Below are positions 17,162 to 25,418 of a stretch of DNA of 64,000 nt, piece after piece (within the stretch, counting starts at the first letter, position 1; each line of letters begins with the position of its first letter). The stretch lies in contig PXRK01000067.1 of the NCBI GenBank assembly GCA_003021015.1, forward strand, positions 1 to 64,000, given 5' to 3'. The translations under genes were made by a program, and so were the position numbers. Under the pieces are notes generated by a model. The model made no database searches. It was not told where the DNA came from and saw nothing but the letters and a program-made list of their open reading frames with translations. This DNA is from Halobacteriales archaeon QS_4_66_20 (GTDB lineage Archaea; Halobacteriota; Halobacteria; Halobacteriales; Haloarculaceae).

Positions 17162-19897
17162 TCACTCCGAATCTGTCACGAGATGACAGGCTGCTGGATG
17201 GTCGCCGTCACCGAGTTCCGGCTCCTCCCGCTTGCAGATGCTCTCGAACGTCTCCGCGAGAACGGCTTCGGCCGCCTCCCAGTCGCCGGTTTCGAGGTGG
17301 CGGAACGACTCCTCGACTGCTTCGCGGGCCCGCCCCGACAGCGGGCCGTCGAAAAACCGGTCCCGGAGCGCGCCACGCAGGTCGCCCTCGCCCCCGTCCG
17401 CGACTGCGGCGTCAGTCGTCGCCTCCGCCACAGCCCCCTCCCGGATCGCCTCGAGGTCGATGTCGCGCGTCTCGACGCGCTGGCGGTAGAACATCACGTC
17501 CCGGTATCGCTCCTGCTCGATGTCGAGGTCCTCGGGCGGGATCACGGACGGGCACCGCGTCCGGAAGTGACAGCCCGAGGGCGGATCGATCGGCGATGGG
17601 ACGTCGCCTTTCAGGATGGTGCGATCGGCCGTGTCGGCGAGCGGATCCGGTTCCGGGATCGCCGAGAGCAGTGCCTTCGTGTAAGGGTGTTTCGGGTTGG
17701 AGAACAGCGCCCCGGTTCCGGCGATCTCGACGATTTCGCCGAGATACATCACCGCGACCCGGTCGGCGATGTGCCGGACCACGCTCAGGTCGTGGGCAAT
17801 GAACAGGTACGTCAGCCCGAACTCGTCCTGGAGGTCCTCCATGAGGTTGATGATCTGGGCCTGGACGGAGACGTCCAGCGCCGAGACGGGTTCGTCGGCG
17901 ACGATGAACTCCGGATCGACCGCGAGCGCGCGGGCGATTCCGACCCGCTGGCGCTGCCCACCGGAGAGTTCGTGGGGGTACCGGTCGTGCTGGCTCTCGT
18001 CGAGGCCGACCTCTCCGAGGAGTTCGAACACCCGCTCGCGCCGGTTGCCCGTGGCGAGCCCGTGGATCCGCAACGGTTCGGCGATGGTCTGTCCCACCGT
18101 CATCCGCGGGTCCAGGCTCGACATCGGGTCCTGGAAGATCATCTGCATGTCCTTGCGCTTCTTCCGAAGATGGGACTTCGAGAGATCGCCGAGGTCGTCG
18201 CCCGCGAACACGACGGTCCCGTCGGTCGGCGGGTCGAGGTGCAGCAGCGCGCGTCCCGCCGTCGACTTCCCGCAGCCGGACTCGCCGACGAGCCCGAGCG
18301 TCTCCCCCTCGCGGACGTCCAGACTCACGCCGTCGACGGCCCTGACGCTGGGCTCCTCGCCGGGGAACAGCCGGTCGAGGAACCCGTCCTCCTGCTCGTA
18401 GTACTTGCGCATCCCGCGGAGCTGCAGGAGGGGCTCGCCGATGGTCGCGTTCTGCCTGGCCGTCACCCCCTCGTCCCCGTACTCGTCCCTGTCGAAGTCG
18501 GGGAACAGACACTTCGAACGGTGGCTGGCGTCGTCGGTGCCCAGTTCGAGGAACGGGATCTCGTCCTCCCGACACTCCGGCTGCGCCCACGGACACCGGT
18601 CGGCGAAGTGACAGCCGTCCGGCATGTCGATGAGGTCCGGAACGTTCCCCTCGATCGGCGTCAGGCGCTTTTTTTCCTCGCTCGGGATCGACTCCAGCAG
18701 CGTGTACGTGTACGGGTGACTCGGGTTGTGGAAGATCTCCTCGACCGGTCCCTCCTCGACGATCTCCCCGCCGTACATCACGGCGACCCGGTCGCAGGTC
18801 TCCGCGACGACGCCGAGGTCGTGGGTGATCATCAGCACCGCCATCCCGAACTCGTCCTGGAGGCTGTCGATCAGGTCGAGGATCTGGGCCTGGATCGTCA
18901 CGTCCAGCGCCGTCGTCGGCTCGTCGGCGATCAGCAGGCTCGGCCGGCACGCCAGCGCGATGGCGATGAGCACTCGCTGGCGCATCCCGCCGGAGAACTC
19001 GTGGGGGTGCTCTTCGAGGCGCGTCGTCGCCTCGGGGATCCCGACCTCGGTGAGGATCTCGACGACGTCTTCCATCACCGCTTCGTCGTTCTTGCGGCCG
19101 CCGATCTTCGGGAAAATCTCGCGCACCGCGTTCAGCCACGTGTCCCGCTTGTGGCCGCCGTAGCGGTGCAGGCGCAGGGACTCGGCGACCTGCTCGCCGA
19201 CGGTCACGGCGGGGTTCAGCGACGTCATCGGGTCCTGGAAGATCATGCTCATCTCCCCGCCCCGCACCCGCCGCATCGCCTGCTCCGGGGCCGCCGTCAG
19301 GTCGATGACCCCGTCGGTGATCGTCACCTCCTCCACGTCGGCGCCATCCGTGAGCCGCCTGCGGCGCTCGTCGTTGTCGATGTAGACGAACCCGCTCGCT
19401 GCCGACTCGACGGCGTCCAGAAGGTCCTCAGCGACGGCCGTGGCCTCCGCGCCGTCGGCCAGCCGGTCGGCCGCGTCCCGGAGGGTCGGACGCAGATTCC
19501 CGGGATCGCGCATCCCGGCGAGGTCGTCGCCGATCCACCGGAGTTCCTCGGGCGCGGTCCCGACATCCACGCCGTCCCGGAGGTCGCTGGCTACCTCCCG
19601 GATCGCCTCGACCAGTTCCAGCGGGTACGGCACGACTGCGTCCTCGAAGTTGCTTGCCAGCACCGCGGCCAGCTCCCCTGATCGGAACGTCACGCGGCCG
19701 GCGGCGACCTCGCCGGGTTCGTCGACGAGGTCCATCGCCGACAGCGCCGTCACGCTCTTGCCCGAGCCGGATTCGCCTACGAGGCCGACGGTCTCTCCTT
19801 CCTCGATGGTGAGATCGATCCCGTCGACGGCCTTCACGACGCCGCGCTTGGTTTTGAACTGCGTCCGCAGGCCGGAAAGGGACAGCAGATCGGTCAC
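17162..19897 (-). CDS. dppD: Fused double ATPase of the peptide ABC transporter (DppD-DppF)
   Basis: A 911-residue protein with two ATP-binding cassettes in one chain. NBD1 has Walker A GESGSGKS at 41-48, Q-loop [11 protein letters not shown] near 219-229, then signature [12 protein letters not shown]2 has [18 protein letters not shown] and [15 protein letters not shown]. Each cassette is followed by an oligopeptide-ABC Cys-rich tail ([14 protein letters not shown] and [10 protein letters not shown]). Between Walker A and the Q-loop of NBD1 about 125 extra residues are inserted (about 75-205), acidic and mostly helical. The C-terminal 120 residues are also an extension. First gene of the operon; a TATA-like box sits 27 nt before the start. 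Confidence 0.93.
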   Translation of the reverse strand: MTDLLSLSGLRTQFKTKRGVVKAVDGIDLTIEEGETVGLVGESGSGKSVTALSAMDLVDEPGEVAAGRVTFRSGELAAVLASNFEDAVVPYPLELVEAIREVASDLRDGVDVGTAPEELRWIGDDLAGMRDPGNLRPTLRDAADRLADGAEATAVAEDLLDAVESAASGFVYIDNDERRRRLTDGADVEEVTITDGVIDLTAAPEQAMRRVRGGEMSMIFQDPMTSLNPAVTVGEQVAESLRLHRYGGHKRDTWLNAVREIFPKIGGRKNDEAVMEDVVEILTEVGIPEATTRLEEHPHEFSGGMRQRVLIAIALACRPSLLIADEPTTALDVTIQAQILDLIDSLQDEFGMAVLMITHDLGVVAETCDRVAVMYGGEIVEEGPVEEIFHNPSHPYTYTLLESIPSEEKKRLTPIEGNVPDLIDMPDGCHFADRCPWAQPECREDEIPFLELGTDDASHRSKCLFPDFDRDEYGDEGVTARQNATIGEPLLQLRGMRKYYEQEDGFLDRLFPGEEPSVRAVDGVSLDVREGETLGLVGESGCGKSTAGRALLHLDPPTDGTVVFAGDDLGDLSKSHLRKKRKDMQMIFQDPMSSLDPRMTVGQTIAEPLRIHGLATGNRRERVFELLGEVGLDESQHDRYPHELSGGQRQRVGIARALAVDPEFIVADEPVSALDVSVQAQIINLMEDLQDEFGLTYLFIAHDLSVVRHIADRVAVMYLGEIVEIAGTGALFSNPKHPYTKALLSAIPEPDPLADTADRTILKGDVPSPIDPPSGCHFRTRCPSVIPPEDLDIEQERYRDVMFYRQRVETRDIDLEAIREGAVAEATTDAAVADGGEGDLRGALRDRFFDGPLSGRAREAVEESFRHLETGDWEAAEAVLAETFESICKREEPELGDGDHPAACHLVTDSE

Positions 19898-19919
19898 TGG
19901 CGGGAGTCACAGGGCAGCG

Positions 19920-19928
19920 GACAAATAG
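19920..19928 (-). promoter_or_regulatory. Putative TATA box of the dpp operon
   Basis: GCTATTTGT on the minus strand is centred about 27 nt upstream of the ATG at 19897, consistent with a leaderless transcript for the fused ATPase gene. Confidence 0.4.
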
Positions 19929-19992
19929 CTTGCGCCCCGGAACGTCCGGCGATTGGACAACGCTTATTCGGTGCGGTGGTCACGGTCAACAC

Positions 19993-20484
19993 ATGAGCGG
20001 CAACCCACCGGGCGGCCTCCCCGAGACGGCGGAAGCCAAATCCGGCTGGCAGGCGGTGATCGACGACATGGCGGCGACTGCCGAGGCGTACCGCGAGCGC
20101 GGCTGGACGACCCTCGAACTGCATCCGGGGGACTCCGTACTCGTCGACTCGGAGTTCCGCACGGGGCTGGACGTCCTGCTGCCCGGCCCCGAGTACGAGC
20201 AGCTGGAGGCCCTCGTCGACGACGTCACGTTCACCGACGTCGACGCGTTCCGCGCCGGGAGCGGCGGGATGTTCTACCTGCTGATCGTCGAACAGAGTCC
20301 GGCCGACGACACGGCGGTGTTCGTCCCCGCGTACTACGATCCGGGCGGCTCCCAGGGCACGCTCGAGACGATCCGCGAGGACGGACAGCTCCGGCTGTTC
20401 TGCCGGCGGCTGAACGATGACTACGTCGAGTTCGTCCACGAGGAGGTCGGGCCGTTTCTCCCCGAGGTGTTCGACGACGAGTAG
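19993..20484 (+). CDS. Conserved haloarchaeal protein of unknown function
   Basis: A protein of 163 residues from the ATG at 19993. It is acidic and soluble, with no signal or membrane segment. The core TAEAYRERGWTTLELHPGDS followed by DVLLPGPEYEQLEALV and VFVPAYYDP looks like a small single-domain protein conserved in haloarchaea. I do not recognise a function. It is divergent from the dpp operon and followed by a chimeric MITE-like patch. Confidence 0.8.
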   Translation: MSGNPPGGLPETAEAKSGWQAVIDDMAATAEAYRERGWTTLELHPGDSVLVDSEFRTGLDVLLPGPEYEQLEALVDDVTFTDVDAFRAGSGGMFYLLIVEQSPADDTAVFVPAYYDPGGSQGTLETIREDGQLRLFCRRLNDDYVEFVHEEVGPFLPEVFDDE

Positions 20485-20523
20485 CGCTCGATCCACTGTG
20501 GCTCCGGGGCCTCCCAGCCCGCC

Positions 20524-20657
20524 TCATACTGTCGGACTCATACTGGTAGCTGTAATTCTTTGATTGTTGCGATTATTTTCGGCACCATGTCGCAATAGCG
20601 GCGGTTTCACGGCCCGAAACTGGCGTCTAACGAATACCCGGCGGTAAAGAGTCGCTA
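20524..20657. repeat. Chimeric MITE patch (37-bp type, type C and type A pieces)
   Basis: Reading left to right: TCA then TACTGTCGGAC (37-bp type), TCA then TACTGGTAGCTGTAATTCTT (type C left end), then GATTGTTGCGATTATTTTC and a nearly full type A interior up to GGTAAAGAGTC. The right end is lost. It looks like successive insertions followed by decay. Confidence 0.7.
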
Positions 20658-20723
20658 TCAGGCGCCAGTTCGCGAGAAACTGTGGACAAACACTTTTGAG
20701 TAGAGAATCCAAAACTCGGGTGT

Positions 20724-21851
20724 ATGATCCCCGACGTACTACTCCAGAGTGCAGGGTCGATCATCGCGGTCATTCTGTTCCTGATCGCGGTGGTGACGGC
20801 CTACCAGAGCATCGTAATCGTACGGGCATACGAGAAACGAGCGTACACGCGCTTCGGGAAGTTCCAGGGGCTGCTCGAGCCTGGCCCGAACTTCGTGCTG
20901 CCGTTCGTGACCAAGACGTACACGTTCGACATGCGGACCCAGACGCTGGACGTGCCCCGCCAGGAGGCGATCACGCGGGACAACTCGCCGGTCACGGCGG
21001 ACGCCGTCGTCTACATCAAGGTGATGGACGCCAAGAAGGCGTTCCTGGAAGTCGACGACTACAAGCGCGCCGTCTCGAATCTGGCCCAGACGACGCTGCG
21101 TGCTGTGCTGGGTGACATGGAACTGGACGACACGCTCAACAAGCGCCAGGAGATCAACGCCAAGATCCGGACGGAACTGGACGAGCCGACAGACGAGTGG
21201 GGGATCCGCGTCGAGAGCGTCGAGGTCCGCGAGGTCAACCCCTCGAAGGACGTCCAGCAGGCGATGGAGCAGCAGACGTCCGCCGAGCGCCGCCGCCGTG
21301 CGATGATCCTCGAGGCCCAGGGTGAACGCCGCAGCGCCATCGAGCAGGCCCAGGGTGACAAGCAGTCCAACATCATCCGCGCGCAGGGTGAAAAGCAGAG
21401 CCAGATCCTCGAGGCGCAGGGTGACGCCATCTCGACCGTGCTGCGGGCCAAATCCGCCGAGTCGATGGGCGAGCGCGCCGTCATCGAGCGCGGGATGGAA
21501 ACCTTAGAGGAGATCGGCAAGGGCGAGTCGACGAAGTTCGTCCTGCCCCAGGAGCTCACCTCGCTGGTGGGCCGGTACGGCAAGCATCTCCAGGGCAGCG
21601 ACGCCAAGGAGAACGGCCACGTCCTCGAAGGCCTCGACTTCGACGACGAAACCCGCCAGATGCTCGGCCTCGACGACATCGAGGAGATCCTCGGCGAACT
21701 CGACGACGAGGAGAACGTCGTCGACTTCGACGAGATGGAGGAGGAGGCCCAGGCCGTCAAGCACGGCGAGACCAGCGCCGACATCAAAGATCCCGACGAG
21801 ATCATCGACGACAGCCCCGAGGACTTCGACGTCGACACCGACAGCGCCTGA
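20724..21851 (+). CDS. SPFH/Band 7 family membrane protein (stomatin-like)
   Basis: A 375-residue protein. One N-terminal membrane segment (about 8-28) precedes an SPFH domain (YEKRAYTRFGKFQGLLEPGPNFVLPF, about 36-61; EVREVNPSKDVQQAMEQQ, about 172-190). A long Gln/Glu/Ala-rich coiled coil with repeated AQGE/AQGD units (about 195-250) and an acidic tail follow. This is the stomatin/HflK-like scaffold class that forms membrane rings. No NfeD partner is adjacent. A TTTTGAG box about 27 nt before the ATG suggests a leaderless mRNA. Confidence 0.92.
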   Translation: MIPDVLLQSAGSIIAVILFLIAVVTAYQSIVIVRAYEKRAYTRFGKFQGLLEPGPNFVLPFVTKTYTFDMRTQTLDVPRQEAITRDNSPVTADAVVYIKVMDAKKAFLEVDDYKRAVSNLAQTTLRAVLGDMELDDTLNKRQEINAKIRTELDEPTDEWGIRVESVEVREVNPSKDVQQAMEQQTSAERRRRAMILEAQGERRSAIEQAQGDKQSNIIRAQGEKQSQILEAQGDAISTVLRAKSAESMGERAVIERGMETLEEIGKGESTKFVLPQELTSLVGRYGKHLQGSDAKENGHVLEGLDFDDETRQMLGLDDIEEILGELDDEENVVDFDEMEEEAQAVKHGETSADIKDPDEIIDDSPEDFDVDTDSA

Positions 21852-21966
21852 CCCGGCCGCGCGACCGGGCGCTGGACCGCGATCATTTCTCGGCATCGCA
21901 CGAAGGTAGGGGGACGATTCGCGTCGAGCGAAGACATTTTACGTTTACCGTGTGTCCATTAGGCTG

Positions 21967-22566
21967 ATGGACGGGGATATCGACCAGTCGAAGCGGACGA
22001 CGCTTCGTCGGTTCGCCGCGCTGGGAGCGGCGAGCCCGCTGGTCCAGATCGCGGGGGCGAGCAAGAGCGAGGCCCCCGACGCCCTCGCCGGCTACCTGAC
22101 GACGACCCCGGGCGCACACTTTTCGAAGATCCGGGACGACCTCGAACTCGGGACCGGCGAGACCCAACACCACCTCCGCCGCCTCGAACGCGACGGCGCC
22201 ATCGAGAGCCACAAGGACGGCGACTACCGGCGGTTTTTCCCCGCCGACCGCTTCTCGGAGTTCGAGCAGGTGACGCTGGGCTACCTCCGGCGCGAGACCC
22301 CCCGCGGGATGCTGGTAACGCTGCTGGAGGACCCCGACGCGACCGCGAGCGAGATCGCGGCCCGCCTCGACGTCTCGCGCTCGACGGTGAGCAAGTACGC
22401 GAGCGAACTGGAGTCGGCCGGCCTGCTCTCGCGGGCGGACGGCTACGCCGTCGAGAACCCCGAGACGGTGCTGCTGTTGCTCGTCCGCTACGCCGACTCC
22501 TTCGGCGAGGGGGCCGCCAGGCTCGCGGAACGCAGCCCCGACCTGCTGGAGTACGACCCTAAATAG
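21967..22566 (+). CDS. Two-domain winged-helix transcription regulator
   Basis: A protein of 199 residues from the ATG at 21967. It has two winged helix-turn-helix domains. The first (about 42-90) contains HFSKIRDDLELGTGETQHHLRRLERDG. The second (about 108-160) contains ATASEIAARLDVSRSTVSKYASELESAGLL. Such haloarchaeal tandem-HTH proteins are predicted regulators of unknown targets. The N-terminus KRTTLRRFAALGAASPLV resembles a Tat-like signal, which is odd for a DNA-binding protein. It is the next gene after the SPFH protein, 115 bp away. Confidence 0.82.
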   Translation: MDGDIDQSKRTTLRRFAALGAASPLVQIAGASKSEAPDALAGYLTTTPGAHFSKIRDDLELGTGETQHHLRRLERDGAIESHKDGDYRRFFPADRFSEFEQVTLGYLRRETPRGMLVTLLEDPDATASEIAARLDVSRSTVSKYASELESAGLLSRADGYAVENPETVLLLLVRYADSFGEGAARLAERSPDLLEYDPK

Positions 22567-22587
22567 CGGACGTGGGAGTTCAGCTTG

Positions 22588-22626
22588 ACTTCCTCCCCGC
22601 CCTGAAGGGCGAGGCTTCCGCTGGCT
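22588..22626. repeat. IS200/IS605-type end hairpin remnant
   Basis: CTTCCTCCCCGCCCTGAAGG, then GCGAGGCTTCC, forms a stem GCCC-TGAA-GGGC. This sequence is typical of ends of haloarchaeal IS200/IS605 or IS1341-type elements and their palindrome-associated derivatives. No transposase gene is next to it. Confidence 0.5.
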
Positions 22627-22676
22627 ATCCGTCAGCGCGATGAAAATGACGAGCCTCCCGGCGGCGGGCCCGTCGA

Positions 22677-22925
22677 TCAACTGGTGACCATCCAGGTCGT
22701 GCTCGAGGAGTAGCCCCACTTCTCGACGTCGACGGTGAAATCGCCCTCGGCGATCGCCGTCATATTAGTGCCGACCTCCTTGGCGGACATCCCCAGTTCG
22801 TCCGCGATCAGGCGCGATTTGAAGTACGTCTGCTCGTCGGCGTGCTCGCGCAAGTACGCGAGGATCCGCTGCTGTTTCTCCGAGAGGTCGGGCACCTCCA
22901 CACTCACGTCCGCGGTCGTGCTCAT
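22677..22925 (-). CDS. Small winged-helix protein (DUF7123-like)
   Basis: An 82-residue protein. The sequence LSEKQQRILAYLREHADEQTYFKSRLIADELGMSAKEVGTNM (about 14-56) is a helix-turn-helix with a winged tail ending KWGYSSSTTWMVT. It belongs to a widely conserved haloarchaeal small-HTH family of unknown target. It is followed on its 3' side by the IS605-like hairpin. The 290 bp upstream contain no gene that I can support. Confidence 0.82.
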   Translation of the reverse strand: MSTTADVSVEVPDLSEKQQRILAYLREHADEQTYFKSRLIADELGMSAKEVGTNMTAIAEGDFTVDVEKWGYSSSTTWMVTS

Positions 22926-23172
22926 GTCTCCCTACAAGCGGCCGCTCCGTATAGCCCGTTTGGTACGATCGATAAATTCGGCCGTCATCTGCCGATTGCG
23001 GCGCTCGTCGATCCGCGAGTAAACACTGTGGCGGGACGCCACTGCGCGGTGCTCGGGACCGCATCGGTCCCGACATGGCAGCCTTACGGACGGGAAGCCA
23101 GCTACAGCAACAGCAGGGGAGACAGGGGATGGTACGCGAGTGAAAGCGTGTTCGCGCCATGACACAGCCGTG
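22926..23172. other. Gene-free interval
   Basis: Open frames exist on both strands but lack recognisable protein similarity or a convincing start. I see no clear feature apart from a short GGGACC/GGTCCC inverted repeat near 23056-23071. Confidence 0.4.
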
Positions 23173-23175
23173 TCA

Positions 23176-23213
23176 TACGGTACCGTATCGGTAACGAATC
23201 ACGAACGACCGTA
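23176..23213. mobile_element. 38-bp MITE-like element (TACGGT ends)
   Basis: Ends TACGGT / ACCGTA are flanked by TCA at 23173-23175 and TCA at 23214-23216. The right TCA is the stop codon (TGA) of the minus-strand TRAM gene. Confidence 0.65.
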
Positions 23214-23618
23214 TCAGATGTTCTCCGAGAGCGGTTCGCCGACGGCGAAGTTCGATTTCACCTCGGTGACCTCGATCTTGACACGCTCGCCGATCTCGGT
23301 GCCGGGGACAATGATGACGTAGCCGCGTTCGACGCGGGCGATGCCGTCGCCCTGCTTGCCGATGTCCTCGATCTCGACGTAGCGGATCTCGCCGGGTTCG
23401 ACCGGCGGCTGGGGCTCACCCGGCGCCCCCTCGCCGGACGAGGGCTCGCCCTCGAGTTCCTCGTCGTCGTCCGGGGAGATAAGCGCCACCCGGTAGCTCT
23501 TGCCCGGTTCGACGGAGCCGGTCTCGATCTCGCGTCGGGGCAGTTCGACGACGTAGTCGTCGTCCTCCGACGAGATGTCGGCAGTGAACAGACACAGGAG
23601 TTCGCTGGAGATTTCCAC
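23214..23618 (-). CDS. TRAM domain protein
   Basis: A protein of 134 residues when started at the GTG at 23618. An AGGAGG sequence lies 10 bases upstream, and haloarchaeal relatives start at this point (EISSELLCLFTADI). The C-terminal half is a TRAM domain (about 75-134): IRYVEIEDIGKQGDGIARVERGYVIIVPG, then VKIEVTEVKSNFAVG. TRAM proteins bind RNA, and single-domain archaeal forms act like RNA chaperones. An extended start at 23645 is possible. Its stop codon is the flank of a MITE-like element. Confidence 0.88.
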   Translation of the reverse strand: MEISSELLCLFTADISSEDDDYVVELPRREIETGSVEPGKSYRVALISPDDDEELEGEPSSGEGAPGEPQPPVEPGEIRYVEIEDIGKQGDGIARVERGYVIIVPGTEIGERVKIEVTEVKSNFAVGEPLSENI

Positions 23619-23747
23619 AGTAGTCAGGCCTCCTCTGGGAGTCACATCGATTGCTACCCTGAAAGTAGTTACCGTCTCGATGCGGGGGAAAGCCAGCCTG
23701 TGACCGCGCCGGTGGGTCCAGGCTCCACCCCCCGTGTCCCGATACAG

Positions 23748-24203
23748 TCACTCCTCACTCGGTCCCTGGTGCCCCGAACGCGTCGCCTGGAGCGACTCGA
23801 GTTGTTCGCGGAGCGCCTCGATGTCTGCCCGCTGCTCGTCGAGCCGTCGCTCCTGTTGCTCGATCGTCCGCGCCTGGCGCTCGACGCGCACGTTCCGGGC
23901 CTCGAGCCGGTCGGCGAGGGCCTGGATCGCCGCGATCAGGGCCCCGTCGGCGTCGCCCGCGGCGATCGTATCGGGGTCCGAGCCGACGTCGAACACCTCG
24001 TAGAACTCCTCGGCCGCAGGGCCGAGCCGCTGGCTGCCCTCGTGGGTCGCCCCCTCGGTTCGCTCGCGCCACGCCTGCACCTCCAGCAGCCGCAGCCGGT
24101 CGAGCACCTTCCCGGGGTCGACCCCCTCGACATCCTCGTGTCGCCGTCTGGACGGGAGTATCCCGAACGGCTGCGGTTCGGGCTCGTCGCTGTAATCGGT
24201 CAT
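23748..24203 (-). CDS. Short protein resembling the endosialidase (S74) intramolecular chaperone
   Basis: A 151-residue protein. The middle part, RLGPAAEEFYEVFDVGSDPD, then TIAAGDADGALIAAIQALADRL (about 58-98), matches the pattern of the S74/ICA domain at the end of phage tail spikes (the x-GPMAQDFY and ADGVALAAIQ segments). It ends with a coiled coil (about 98-145) rich in Glu, Gln and Arg. It lacks the catalytic Ser-Asp auto-cleavage region and any fibre part, so it is either a free-standing derivative or a separate family with the same trimer-forming core. I infer coiled-coil oligomerisation. Not operonic. Confidence 0.7.
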   Translation of the reverse strand: MTDYSDEPEPQPFGILPSRRRHEDVEGVDPGKVLDRLRLLEVQAWRERTEGATHEGSQRLGPAAEEFYEVFDVGSDPDTIAAGDADGALIAAIQALADRLEARNVRVERQARTIEQQERRLDEQRADIEALREQLESLQATRSGHQGPSEE

Positions 24204-24442
24204 GTCGGTTGGACCCCGCGGAACAACACGCGTCCCACCATCCTCAAACCGGTCGCTAAGTACGTAGTGTGTGGACGATCACCACACCAGATTCGGCGCC
24301 GAAATCACACCACTGCGACCGGTCGTGGGCAGGGGACGGTGACGGTCCGGACGCTGGCGGCAGTGGCGGGTCGGACCCCGACTGGCGCCGACGCGGATCG
24401 TCACAGCTAACCATCGAGGGCAGCAACGAGTAGTCCAGACCG

Positions 24443-25285
24443 ATGATCGCACTGGTCGGGATCGGCGCGGACTCGACGAACAGCGCGCCGACCCCGCGGG
24501 TGTACGATGACGGCCGGTTCGAGTACATCCCGATCCCCGAGAAGCGGGGGCCCGACGGGACGACCGAGACGAAGACGTACGGCGCCACCACGCTGCGCCA
24601 CCGCGAAGGGACGATGGCAGAGTACCTGGAGACGATCCGGCCGCGCCCCGGCGCCGAGGACCCGTCGGCGTACACCGGCGACTGCCTCGCAAAGTGGCCG
24701 CTGCACCACGACCCGAACTTCGAGGCGCTCACCTACGGCGAGACGACGAGCCGCGCGGCCTACACGAACCTGCTGACCGACCTCCGGGCGGGCGACGGCG
24801 TGGCGTTCTACACTGGGCTCCGGGACGCCGACGCCAGCTACAGACACCGCTACCTGATCGGCTACTTCACCGTCCGGGAGGTCGTCGACTGCCGGGGGAT
24901 TGCCTACGAAGGCGAGCGGGTGAGTTTCACCGACCTCCCGGCCGACGAGCAGGCGGCACTGATGGACGCACACAGCGAGAACGCCCACGCGAAACGTTTC
25001 CGGGCAACGGGCCGGCTCACCGACGGCGACGGTCTCGTGATCGTCGACGGCACGCCGCCGGGCGGGCTGCTCGACCGCGCAGTCCCGATCAGCGAGGTCA
25101 ACAGCAACGGCCATCACTACCTGACCGACGACCTGCAGGCCGCCCTGGACCCGGCGCCGGGTGGTAACCCCGACCGGAACGCCTACCTCGGCGGTGTCAA
25201 ACCCGCTCACGAACTCCGCATCTCCGTCGCCGACCTGGCGGATGTCGTCGCCGAGTGGCAGTCCCGCCAGCCTGCGGAGTCGTAG
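24443..25285 (+). CDS. Nmad3-like (nucleotide modification associated domain) protein
   Basis: A 280-residue soluble protein. The start ALVGIGADSTNSAPTPRVYD followed by DGRFEYIPIPEK resembles the Nmad3 domain first described next to DNA base-modification genes in phages and bacteria. Other conserved-looking stretches are FEALTYGE, LRAGDGVAFYTGL, RYLIGYFTV and ALMDAHSENAHAKR. No base-modification or restriction genes are adjacent here, so the role is open. Recognition rests on my memory of the N-terminal motif. Start ATG at 24443. Confidence 0.65.
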   Translation: MIALVGIGADSTNSAPTPRVYDDGRFEYIPIPEKRGPDGTTETKTYGATTLRHREGTMAEYLETIRPRPGAEDPSAYTGDCLAKWPLHHDPNFEALTYGETTSRAAYTNLLTDLRAGDGVAFYTGLRDADASYRHRYLIGYFTVREVVDCRGIAYEGERVSFTDLPADEQAALMDAHSENAHAKRFRATGRLTDGDGLVIVDGTPPGGLLDRAVPISEVNSNGHHYLTDDLQAALDPAPGGNPDRNAYLGGVKPAHELRISVADLADVVAEWQSRQPAES

Positions 25286-25418
25286 CCGGTCCGGAGAGCC
25301 GGGAGCACCCTTTTATTAGCGCCGTGGAAAGGTCCGGTATGAGCGCACACGCCGTCAGCGAAGCAGCGGCGACTACACGCGCCCCTGTCTTCGCCCCTGC
25401 GGCGGGAGGGTCGGCCTG

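Noticed and set aside
16724-19681. 985-codon open frame on the plus strand over the dpp genes
   Set aside because: It mirrors the fused ATPase and dppA in the opposite strand; high-GC codon bias leaves the antisense frame open. No recognisable domain.
22932-23165. 77-codon ORF upstream of the DUF7123-like gene
   Set aside because: Composition is unlike haloarchaeal proteins (few acidic residues), with no homology recognised.
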